Shown piece by piece: positions 1 through 9,949 of a stretch of DNA of 64,000 nt (within the stretch, counting starts at the first letter, position 1; each line of letters starts with the position of its first letter). The notes under the pieces are model-generated. The model was not told where the DNA came from, did not search any database, and saw only the letters and a list, made by a program, of their open reading frames with translations. This DNA comes from Paraphysomonas bandaiensis (Eukaryota > Chrysophyceae), in NCBI GenBank assembly GCA_965644295.1, contig CBFFRP010000428.1, positions 62,001 to 126,000 on the forward strand, written 5' to 3'. The position numbers and the translations under genes were made by a program.

Positions 1-911
1 ACCAAGTAGCTCCAAGGGAGAGGGTGTGAGTAAGCTGCTATGGGTAGCAATTCATTCCGGCAAGATGTTTGTGTTGGCGGGCATATATCTGGTCATGAAC
101 GTGCTGTCGTTTGTCTCTCTTCAGTATATAGGCGCAGGTATGTATATGGTATATATATATGTGCGTTTATCTCATATCCCGCTGTCACACTGCTTCAGGA
201 GAATTCACTGTTTGCGCCCAATTAAAGATATTAACCACTGCGAGTTTCTCTGTGATTATAATGGGAACGAAGCTGTCAGAGACAAAGTGGCGAGCTTTGG
301 CACTCTTAGTCGTTGGGTGTATTTTGGTTGCTATACCTGGTACTGGACTGAGTAAGGAAGGAATAGAAGGGGGGGCTGTTATGACACCGTCATTCGTGGT
401 CGGGTATGGAGCAGTCTTGATGGAAGTAGTTTTGAGCGGATTTGCCTCTATATATTTTGAGAAGGTTGTGAAAAGCACTACTGAGGTTGTTACCATATGG
501 GAACGTAATTTCCAGCTGTCAATTTATAGCATCCTCATATATGGTGGTCTCCTTCAATTCCAGGATCTGCCTGCTGGCTCTGCAGGCTCTTGGTCGGGTT
601 GGAATATGATTACTTTTGTAGTGGCTGCTCTGGGTGCTTTGGGAGGACTTCTCGTGGCTGCCTCCCTCAAGTACGCGGACTCGATACTTAAAACTTTAGC
701 TACGGCAGGAGCCATCATTATCGCCACATTTTGTGGCCATTTTCTCCTGGGAAGTCCACTCACGCATGATGTTGTGCTCGGAGCGTGTGTTACCATAATC
801 GCAATCTTAAACTATACGAAAGATCAGGAAGTTCAGCCCCTAAGTTCTAATCAAGTGTATTCAACTGACGACACTCAATCAAAGTTAGGAAGTGCGTCAT
901 CTCAAGTATAA
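1..911 (+). CDS. Nucleotide-sugar transporter, SLC35A (UDP-sugar) family, 5' partial
   Basis: This is the C-terminal part of a Golgi/ER multi-pass antiporter that exchanges a nucleotide sugar for the monophosphate. Exons are <1-137 and 199-911, with an intron at 138-198 (GTATGT...TTCAG). Reading is open to the left edge, so the N-terminal third lies outside. Splicing restores the family block QLKILTTASFSVIIMG. Further SLC35A signatures follow: SGFASIYFEK, a WERNFQL motif before a helix, and KYADSILKTLATAG. A hydrophilic tail of about 30 residues rich in S, T and Q ends at TAA 909-911. The family is clear. The substrate (UDP-Gal, UDP-GlcNAc or CMP-Sia) cannot be told from this part. It converges with the fumarase gene downstream. 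Confidence 0.88.
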
Positions 912-1602
912 TTATACGAGGAAGGTTGTTCGCCCAGCGCGTTTTTTTGTTTAGCGGCATTGGGAGAAGTTTGGCTACCCTGGTTTTGCTATATTGGGTA
1001 ACCATTTATAAGGAATGGTCGTTTGTTGGCAACTAATCAAGCCCAAGATTCAATCAACACGGCCTGTAGAATTATTTGGTCAAGTACGAGTTTGAAACGG
1101 AGACCAGAATAGTCGTGTGTCCTGTGTTTTTTGCAGTCAAGTGTTTATTTTCTTCGATGTAAAACTTATCCAGATACTTGTTTTACTTTTCATCTGTGCA
1201 TCGATGATCATTAAGCTCACTAGTACGGGCCGTTGGAATATTTCGACGATATAGTTGTATATAATTCGCCTTCAGTCTTTTATATTATTATAATCATATC
1301 GTACAGGTTCACAGGTTCTGCTTCAGAAAATTTCATTATAGAAAATTTGACGTAATCTACAGTACTATCTTCGAGAACCATACGTATTCCAACATAGTAG
1401 AGAGATCTAGAAAGTATATATGGTCTACGTTCTACATAGATTAGTAGCGCATATGAAAGTTAATAGAAGAGTAACTTTAAAAAAAACAGAACCACTTGAT
1501 TAATATGCGAATTATTATTAACCCGACTTTGTGCCCCAAGCTTAACTCGTTTCAATGTTATCAACAAATCACGCTCTTCTGCACTTTATAGCAAGAAAAA
1601 CT
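912..1602. other. Convergent intergenic spacer
   Basis: This is an AT-rich gap between the 3' ends of the transporter (+) and fumarase (-). I see no long frame, structured RNA or recognisable repeat here. It should hold both polyadenylation regions. Confidence 0.5.
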
Positions 1603-3292
1603 TTATTTCTTCTGGTTCTCCATACCTCCAACCATATTTTCAGGAACCACAAACCTGTCAAATTCCTCTTCAGTTAACATTTCCAGGTCGAGAGCAGCCT
1701 GTTTGAGGGATGTGCCCTCCTTGTGCGCCTTTTGAGCTATGGAAGCCGCCTTATAATATCCGATGTGTGTATTGAGAGCCGTCACCAGCATCAGACTTTG
1801 GTTTAAGTGCTGGGAAATACGCCCTGTGTCAGCAGTGATTCCTACCACACACTTGTCTGTGAAACTCGCGCAGGCGTCCCCTAGAAGTCCCGCACTTGTG
1901 AGCACATTGTAGGCCATCATAGGGGTGAAGACGTTGAGTTGAAACTGACCATGGGTGCCACCTACGGCGACTGCAGCATCGTTCCCAATCACCTGAGCAC
2001 ATACCATGGTCAGGGCCTCACACTGTGTGGGATTAACTTTTCCAGGCATGATAGAACTTCCTGGTTCATTGGCGGGAAGGCAAATTTCCCCAACGCCACA
2101 TCGCGGACCACTGGCCAAACTACAAAACACAATGATATGTTTCATCAGAGTTAACAGAAGCCAGAGAAATATACTTACAGGCGAATATTATTCCCGATAT
2201 GCATGAGGCTCACTGCCAATCGCCTAAGGGCTCCACTGACCTCCACCATTGCGTCGTGAGCACTTAAGCACTCAAACTTATTCTCTGCAGTCACAAAAGG
2301 TAGGCCAGTAATACTGGCGATTTCCTTGGCCACACGCTCCGCATACCCTGGAGGTGTGTTAAGGCCCGTGCCCACTGCAGTGCCCCCCAGTGCTAATTCC
2401 GCTACACGAACGAGAGCATCCTGCAAACACTGCAGCCCCCGTTGCAGCTGGACCACGTATCCACTGAATTCCTGCCCCAGAGTCAGAGGAGTCGCATCCA
2501 TCAAGTGCGTACGCCCTATCTTAACAATAGACGAAAACTCGTCGCTTTTGAACTGTAAAGATTCCTTCAGTCGGCGCACCTGCGGGACAGTTTCCTTCAC
2601 AATCTTCATATACACCGCAATATGCATCGCCGTGGGAAATGTGTCATTCGAGCTCTGACTCATGTTGACGTCGTCGTTGGCACTCACCAGTTTTTCACTT
2701 CGGAAGTTTCCACCAAGAATTTCAGTGGCTCGGTTGGCGATTACCTCATTGACGTTCATGTTGCTCTGGGTACCAGATCCAGTTTGCCAAACGACCAGAG
2801 GAAACTGGTCATCGTGCTTTCCGGATAAAATCTCATCACATACAGAGCCTATTGCCTCAGCCTTTTCTCTAGAAAACCCCGCAAGCTCCACATTAGTAAC
2901 TGCTGCAGCTTTCTTGAGGATAGCGAATCCTCTGATGACGTCCATAGGCATCCGCTGAGATCCTATCTTGAAATTCTCTGTAATACATACACCATTAGAC
3001 ACCCATCATACACATATATATGCATATCATCAGTCATACCATAGCTCCTCTGGGTCTGAGCCCCCCAGTACTTCTCATCGGGTACATTTATCTCCCCCAT
3101 AGTGTCCTTCTCCACTCTATGAGCACATGAATTGCCAGAGTCCGCACTCATGCTCATGGAACTGATTATGATATATGGATACTTAAACGATGACGACAGG
3201 CTGGTCACTGAGAGAGAGGAGAGTATGTGGGAGCACAGAGGTGGACGGAGGGAGGATAGAATGTATCTGGATCTACACAGACTGGCGTGCAT
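1603..3292 (-). CDS. Fumarate hydratase class II (fumarase)
   Basis: Interconverts fumarate and L-malate (TCA cycle or cytosolic fumarate clearance). Exons on the minus strand are 3292-3040, 2977-2179 and 2119-1603; introns are 62 and 59 bp. Together they give 522 residues in frame, against about 465-510 for the family. Visible signatures are [58 protein letters not shown] and the SS-loop [11 protein letters not shown] (about residues 371-381). The start is uncertain. ATG 3292 adds 45 residues rich in Ser, Leu and Arg with no acidic residue, which looks like a mitochondrial presequence. Internal ATGs at 3157 and 3151 would give a cytosolic form that begins just before the catalytic fold. The gene faces LSM4 across a (TATG)n array. 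Confidence 0.95.
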
Positions 3293-3468
3293 ATATATAT
3301 GCTTCAGGCTTCAGATTAATGACTGCAACATCACCCCATACAACACAGACATATACATACGTATACGTATACATATACAGCACATAAAACAGAATACAGA
3401 ATACCAATACAAACATCAACAGCGTCAACATCACCAAGCCTATCCAGAGAATACATACAGAGTACAGC

Positions 3469-4774
3469 TATGTATGTATGTATGTATGTATGTATGTATG
3501 TATGTATGTATGTATGTATGTATGTATGTATGTATGTATGTATGTATGTATGTATGTATGTATGTATGTATGTATGTATGTATGTATGTATGTATGTATG
3601 TATGTATGTATGTATGTATGTATGTATGTATGTATGTATGTATGTATGTATGTATGTATGTATGTATGTATGTATGTATGTATGTATGTATGTATGTATG
3701 TATGTATGTATGTATGTATGTATGTATGTATGTATGTATGTATGTATGTATGTATGTATGTATGTATGTATGTATGTATGTATGTATGTATGTATGTATG
3801 TATGTATGTATGTATGTATGTATGTATGTATGTATGTATGTATGTATGTATGTATGTATGTATGTATGTATGTATGTATGTATGTATGTATGTATGTATG
3901 TATGTATGTATGTATGTATGTATGTATGTATGTATGTATGTATGTATGTATGTATGTATGTATGTATGTATGTATGTATGTATGTATGTATGTATGTATG
4001 TATGTATGTATGTATGTATGTATGTATGTATGTATGTATGTATGTATGTATGTATGTATGTATGTATGTATGTATGTATGTATGTATGTATGTATGTATG
4101 TATGTATGTATTGTATGTATGTATGTATGTATGTATGTATGTATGTATGTATGTATGTATGTATGTATGTATGTATGTATGTATGTATGTATGTATGTAT
4201 GTATGTATGTATGTATGTATGTATGTATGTATGTATGTATGTATGTATGTATGTATGTATGTATGTATGTATGTATGTATGTATGTATGTATGTATGTAT
4301 GTATGTATGTATGTATGTATGTATGTATGTATGTATGTATGTATGTATGTATGTATGTATGTATGTATGTATGTATGTATGTATGTATGTATGTATGTAT
4401 GTATGTATGGTGGTATGTGTGTTTTTTTGTTTGTATGTATGTTCGTATGTATGTATGTATGTATGTATGTATGTATGTATGTATGTATGTATGTATGTAT
4501 GTATGTATGTATGTATGTATGTATGTATGTATGTATGTATGTATGTATGTATGTATGTATGTATGTATGTATGTATGTATGTATGTATGTATGTATGTAT
4601 GTATGTATGTATGTATGTATGTATGTATGTATGTATGTATGTATGTATGTATGTATGTATGTATGTATGTATGTATGTATGTATGTATGTATGTATGTAT
4701 GTATGTATGTATGTATGTATGTATGTATGTATGTATGTATGTATGTATGTATGTATGTATGTATGTGTGTATGT
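3469..4774. repeat. (TATG)n microsatellite array 1
   Basis: About 1.3 kb of almost pure TATG tetranucleotide. It is broken once by an extra T near 4110 and once by a GT-rich, T-run interruption at about 4405-4446. Because the unit is 4 bp and stop-free, all frames stay open (Met-Tyr-Val-Cys forward, Tyr-Ile-His-Thr reverse). Those frames are artefacts, not genes. The array sits between the 5' ends of fumarase (-) and LSM4 (+). Confidence 0.97.
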
Positions 4775-4845
4775 TTATTGTGTTGTTTTCTATTACTGAT
4801 GAGTTAATATCGCTGTCACCGTGTACTAGGAAATATCTGCATCAA

Positions 4846-5513
4846 ATGGTACTGAAATGTTTCTAGGTTTCTCGTGACTTATTTTCTTTTCAGCTACCTC
4901 TCTCTCTTCTTAAAACTGCCGAGGGGCATCCGATGCTGATCGAGCTGAAGAACGGAGACACATACAACGGACGGCTTGTTAGCTGCAATATATTTATGAA
5001 TATATGTCTGCGGGATGTAATTTGTACCTCTAAGGTACGCGTATTGTTGTGTGAGGGCTGTGTGTGATGTTAGTTGCAGGACGGAGACAGATTTTGGAAG
5101 ATGCCTGAGTGCTATATTCGGGGCAATAGCATAAAATATCTACGTATTCCTGATGAAGTAATATCAATGGTTGCAGAAGAGGAGGAGCAGAAAGAACGTA
5201 CGCTCCTTATAAATGTAATTCAGTTTGGTCTGATTCTCTCTATTCGTGGTATATAATAGGAAAGATGAGTTCTCGAGGTCGTGGAGGGCGTGGAACCGGT
5301 GGGAGACTGTCGTCACGAGGTGGAGTATCTAACGCTGACGGAGGTCGAGGTATGGGTGGAAGGGACGGTAGGGGGCGTGGAAGAGGAGGAAGAGGAGACG
5401 GCGGACGCGGGCGAGGGAGAGGTATATATTAGTCTTGTAATGTATATCTAGTGTCATTCTAGCCTTCAGGGCGAGGACATCATGGTGCACCTCCTGGACC
5501 TCCGACGCTATAA
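4846..5513 (+). CDS. LSM4: U6 snRNA-associated Sm-like protein LSm4
   Basis: A subunit of the LSm1-7 (cytoplasmic mRNA decay) and LSm2-8 (U6 snRNP) rings. Exons are 4846-4848, 4894-5034, 5080-5197, 5260-5421 and 5470-5513, giving 155 residues. Exon 1 in coding terms is only the ATG; splicing it on restores the canonical start [10 protein letters not shown]. Sm1 and Sm2 blocks are plain: [20 protein letters not shown], then [15 protein letters not shown] and [10 protein letters not shown]. The C-terminal tail is RG/RGG-rich, as in other LSm4 proteins, and ends in a short Pro-rich stretch. Introns are 45, 45, 62 and 48 bp. The single-codon first exon is inferred from frame and homology; the body of the gene is certain. 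Confidence 0.95.
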
Positions 5514-5977
5514 CAACGATAGAGCTCTTAGTGTCATGGATTGTCGTTATGTCATGCATGTCAATTTGTTGGCGTGAATGTGAAATCGGTGTGAAGCTGG
5601 AGATAGCATCATCTAGGCATATTAGCCATTAGTCGGTTGGGGCTGCATGAAGAAATAGTCATTACATAGTCGTGATATGAATTCACCATATTTAAGAGTT
5701 ATAAGATGCCGTTAAATATTAATGCCCTCTTTCAGTGTTGGATGTCTAGACACACTGTACGTATGGCTTTTATATAAGCTATGTGTCAAGCTGCAACCTG
5801 CTACAAGTGTTCTCAGTTCTCAGACACCTGAACTACATTGATGAGTTGAAAATAGTGCGAAGCAATTTTACTTTTAAACTAAACGGTTAAACTAAATGGA
5901 TTATATTGTAGCTAAAATGGGAGGGCTTTTGAATCACTTGACATGCATCGTCATCATTTTAAAATTTAGACTATTAG
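5514..5977. other. Intergenic, nothing recognised
   Basis: Sequence downstream of LSM4, up to a fold-back repeat. AT-rich, with no convincing gene or repeat. Probably the LSM4 3' UTR and spacer. Confidence 0.4.
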
Positions 5978-6169
5978 AAGGAGGATAGGGTCGATGTGCC
6001 ATGATTCGACGAGAACAATATCGAACAATAGGTTGAAGGCTTTGATACGTTACTTATGCGAAAAGGAAAATGTGAGGTTGCGCTGGAGAGGCCACCAAAG
6101 GAGGACTTCGGGATTCCACGATTCCACTACTGAACAAAATTTAGAACTAAATCGTTCACAAGCAAGATG

Positions 6170-6290
6170 TGTTGAGTTCTGCTATTTGAGAGCAATTGAA
6201 AGCTGTAGTTCAGTGACATTTGACTTATGACTGTTAATGAAAGAATACAGAAGTGGTTAACTGTATTATGAGAATCGCTTCACTGCCTTC
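6170..6290 (+). mobile_element. Truncated copia-type LTR relic
   Basis: Starts TGTTGAGTT and then follows the LTR of the intact copia element at 47996-48316 with substitutions. Shared blocks include GAGCAATT.AAAGCTGTAGTT, AAAGAATACAGAAG and TATGAGAA. Homology fades after about 6290, so the 3' part of the LTR is lost or too diverged. It marks an older wave of the same family. Confidence 0.65.
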
Positions 6291-6410
6291 CTGCAGAATA
6301 AATAAGCTATCGCGTTGGCCTTTCAGTATTCTTTTCCAGCTTGCTTGAACAATTTGGTCTCAATCTTGTACAAGTGTGGAATCCCGAAGTCCTCCTCCTT
6401 TGGTGACCTG

Positions 6411-6530
6411 TGTTGGAATACGTATGTTTCTCCGTTTCTTTAAGATAGAAATGTGGAATGTGGAATATGGAATATGTTATATATTAAATACAATGTGCAA
6501 AACAGTAATACGCTTTACATGACAACGTAC
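6411..6530. repeat. Dispersed repeat C, copy 1
   Basis: Shares the order TGTTGGAATAC.TATGTTTCTC, then TTAAATACAATGTG.AAA and CAGTAATACG with a second copy at about 20925-20990. Class unknown; it may belong to the fold-back element around it. Confidence 0.5.
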
Positions 6531-6844
6531 AGTTGTCTATGCAGTAATCACCATCTATCAAGTCTAAACCAACAAACTTTTTTTTAACGATCCAAACAAA
6601 CAAAAAGTTAAAACGCCAACAGCCTGTCCAGCGAAAAAACCTCACTCTGTTCCTTTCGAATAAGAAACGTCGCAAAGTCTTCAAGTCATTGTTCCACATT
6701 GTTCTTATCGACTTATCGAACCATGGCAAATCGGCTCTATCCGTCCTCTCTCCTCCGAAGCCGTTACCATATTGGCTTTTTTACATTTTGCTGCATTAGA
6801 TCGTTATAGAAGAGTTATGTTGCTAGATGCTAGATGCTAGACTA

Positions 6845-7280
6845 TATTTAAAGTCTTATTGTTAGCAATAGGCGTTAAAAACATGCACCAACTTAGTAGC
6901 TAGATGAATGCTAGACAAACTAGTTAGACCTCTCTACCTGTAACTAATCAGTACACACTTTTCTTATCTTACTATTTAACGCTACCGAAGCTGCTTGTGC
7001 GTCGCCGTAAGCACCAAGGTGCAACCACTTCCTCCGGATGCCCTTGTTGAGGTGGGCCCATTCCCGGATGCATGTTTATTCGTCAGGGCCCAAAGACGTC
7101 TACACAAGTGACACTTATTGGTGTCCCTTGCACCACACAAGCATTCGGCTATGAGCTATGAGTGGGCAGAAGAATATCTGCTGACTATGTTTGCGGCTCA
7201 CGTTAGTTTCCCAGATAATCTCTCTGGTACTTATCCCCCAGAACACCACGAAAAGGTGCGAGTCTGACTTTGTTGAGGGG
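6845..7280 (+). mobile_element. Repeat family A, copy 1 (non-autonomous, 436 bp)
   Basis: Flanked by a perfect 12-bp direct repeat, GATGCTAGACTA, at 6833-6844 and 7281-7292. Begins TATTTAAAGTCTTATT and ends GACTTTGTTGAGGGG. Contains shared blocks such as GCTGCTTGTGCG, GTTTATTCGTCAGGGCCCAAA and TATCTGCTGACTATG. No coding frame. Other copies lie at 21870-22491, 37424-37871 and (partial, inverted) 62035-62305. The 11-12-bp target duplications would suit a SINE or a Mutator-like non-autonomous element; I could not find clear pol III A and B boxes. Confidence 0.75.
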
Positions 7281-7588
7281 GATGCTAGACTAGATAGCCT
7301 AGATAGTAGATACTAGATTATTATTATTGCACAGGCATGTAAAGCATATCAACAACTGTCACCTTTTATTTCTGTCATGTCAACCACTGATCAACATCTG
7401 TATGATACTTATTACAGTATTTAACGTATTAACACTTCTGGTTTATATCCTCTTTTAGCTTTCAGTATATAGAGTACGTTATTAACAGGATCAATACAAT
7501 TCATCGTGCTATGCCCAAAACGATTGTGTTAGCAGGAAGTAGGCAGCATGATTAAAAATCAGAATTTCGTAACAGACTATTGTAAGCA

Positions 7589-8851
7589 TCAGCGTATAGC
7601 AAAGACTCTAGTATTATACATTGAGCTTAACTCAGTAGTATCTCCAGCCTCCAGTCCATCCATAACAATTACTCTACTTTCGAAATAAGTACAAGTTAAC
7701 TAATGTGAACTACGTGTATACCTGCAAAACATGGGTTTATTCAGGCTGTGAGCAACCGCCCCAACGTCTAAATAAAGCCCACAGAGTTCGTGTGTAGTGG
7801 TACCCCCTGGTAAAGGGACGGAATCAATACCAACTGCTCCAGCAGAGGAGCAGGCCAGTGCGTCGCCGAGTGTGAGCGCGGGAGTCTCTTCTCCAGCCCT
7901 ATCAGCCAGCACCACGTCTTCCATGACTGGAAGGAAGAGTCCACCGAGTCCACAAAGTCTCAGATCTGTAGAATGAAGAGAAGAAATTGCACGGGACACG
8001 GTTGCTACACTGGCAAGAAACCCTTTCGCTCCTGTCCTGTGTGGGTACAATTCCTCCAGTCCCTTTCCGACGCTGTCATACAACTCGCGCCCAGGATGCA
8101 TGGACGGATCTATACCGCCATAGATCACACCACAAGAAGCACACGCCTCAGAGATTGCATCCTCTAGAGGGCGAAGCATCTGGAGGTATGCACTTTCAAG
8201 GTTGCTAGAAGCCGCAGTCAAGTCGGTTACTCCGTGAAAAGCAAGGAAGAGAAGATCTCCACATTCCAATCCCACAGACACTATTGGACCATTCCCTCGT
8301 ACATGATATGAAGTTGGTGGAAATGGACAATTTGGTTGACAATTAAAAGTGGCACAAAACTGGTAACTGTGCAGGTTCTCTTTACCAATTCTAGAAAGCT
8401 GAATGACAGTGTCTGCAGCAGCTTGCGCAAAAGATTGTTCAACCAGTTCTCCAGATTTCATGAGGGAAACATTTGAGTAAAAACGTGAGGAAACTTTTAG
8501 TAAATTCGGGATTAGTTTCAATGCAGGTAGAGTTGCAGGGCAGTTAAAAGTGCAGCAGTCGATATCATATTTCTCCAGCACAGTGTCCAGCACACCCAAA
8601 ACAAGAACAGACAGCTCCTCATCATACACGCCGTTAACAATAGGGAGCCACTCATCAAAACTATCCAGAACCAAATTCCTGGACGGAAAATTGTATCCGT
8701 GAGTGATATTGAGCTCCCTCGCTACGAACTGAAGAGCTACCGCCACTCGCTCAATCTGTCCACTCAACAGACGGAACAGACACTCCTCAGAAGCATCAGA
8801 ACCATAATTCACAGATAAACTCAACCCACATGACACTACCCTCACCTTCAT
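7589..8851 (-). CDS. DUF711 / UPF0210 family protein
   Basis: A 405-residue protein from exons 8851-7722 and 7676-7589 (45-bp intron). It matches what I know of the DUF711 family, common in archaea and bacteria, in its ordered blocks: DRFYSN-like SSRFYSNVSL, GIDPSMHPG, LRLCGLGGLFLPVMED, a GIDSVPLPGGTT loop and LNKPMFC. Removing the intron extends the C-terminus with a ..AGDTTELSSMYNTRVF block typical of the family and ends at TGA; without it the protein would stop early. The start MKVRVVSCGLSLSV is chosen because family members begin this way; an in-frame ATG at 8890 adds 13 residues. Biochemical function is unknown. Its presence in a eukaryote could mean ancient transfer from prokaryotes (inference). 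Confidence 0.85.
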
Positions 8852-8974
8852 TGGAGGTCTGATATATATATAAGACACTATGCACGACAATGATGATGGC
8901 TACACATACGCCCAGCCAAATGCTACGAAGTAGTATGGATAGTACACATAGATATACAGCAGTGTACAGTGCAC

Positions 8975-9022
8975 GTATGTATGTATGTATGTATGTATGT
9001 ATGTATGTATGTATGTATGTAG

Positions 9023-9053
<31 letters not shown>

Positions 9054-9326
9054 TGTATGTATGTATGTATGTATGTATGTATGTATGTATGTATGTATGT
9101 ATGTATGTATGTATGTATGTATGTATGTATGTATGTATGTATGTATGTATGTATGTATGTATGTATGTATGTATGTATGTATGTATGTATGTATGTATGT
9201 ATGTATGTATGTATGTATGTATGTATGTATGTATGTATGTATGTATGTATGTATGTATGTATGTATGTATGTATGTATGTATGTATGTATGTATGTATGT
9301 ATGTATGTATGTATGTATGTATGTAG

Positions 9327-9357
<31 letters not shown>

Positions 9358-9594
9358 TGTATGTATGTATGTATGTATGTATGTATGTATGTATGTATGT
9401 ATGTATGTATGTATGTATGTATGTATGTATGTATGTATGTATGTATGTATGTATGTATGTATGTATGTATGTATGTATGTATGTATGTATGTATGTATGT
9501 ATGTATGTATGTATGTATGTATGTATGTATGTATGTATGTATGTATGTATGTATGTATGTATGTATGTATGTATGTATGTATGTATGTATGTAG

Positions 9595-9625
<31 letters not shown>

Positions 9626-9882
9626 TGTATGTATGTATGTATGTATGTATGTATGTATGTATGTATGTATGTATGTATGTATGTATGTATGTATGTATGT
9701 ATGTATGTATGTATGTATGTATGTATGTATGTATGTACATGTATGTATGTATGTATGTATGTATGTATGTATGTATGTATGTATGTATGTATGTATGTAT
9801 GTATGTATGTATGTATGTATGTATGTATGTATGTATGTATGTATGTATGTATGTATGTATGTATGTATGTATGTAGATATGT
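8975..9882. repeat. (TATG)n microsatellite array 2
   Basis: About 0.9 kb of TATG repeats with rare variants: TAGA at about 9020, 9324, 9592 and 9874, and ACATG at about 9737. The spacing of the TAGA variants (roughly 270-300 bp) hints at block duplication. Open frames through it are artefacts. It lies between the 5' ends of the DUF711 gene (-) and the amino-acid transporter (+). Confidence 0.96.
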
Positions 9883-9949
9883 TAAGTATATTGGTGTTTG
9901 CGGGGATGGAAGTGAGTCGAAGTGTGTGTATGGCGTGATATCAGGTGAA

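Larger units (their letters stand above)
5978..6755. repeat. Fold-back (long inverted-repeat) element, degenerate
   Basis: The outer arms at about 5978-6095 and 6630-6755 are diverged reverse complements: GATAGGG..GATGTGCCATG on the left matches the complement of 6715-6750. The inner arms are at 6088-6169 and 6335-6410. Both carry ACCAAAGGAGGACTTCGGGA, read on opposite strands. A copia-like LTR relic lies in the middle and another dispersed repeat at 6411-6530. Short frames in the two outer arms encode similar Leu/Lys/Arg-rich peptides, as expected of arms with common descent. Probably an old composite non-autonomous element. Confidence 0.65.

Noticed and set aside
3463-4774. CRISPR-like array
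   Set aside because: Uniform tetranucleotides without spacers, in a eukaryotic genome; there are no unique spacers between repeats anywhere in the window.
3470-4866. Very long frames of Met-Tyr-Val-Cys repeats in the TATG arrays (also 8985-9940, 15490-15690 and 17140-17900)
   Set aside because: A stop-free 4-bp repeat keeps every frame open on both strands. There is no sequence beyond the repeat that looks coding, so these are not genes.
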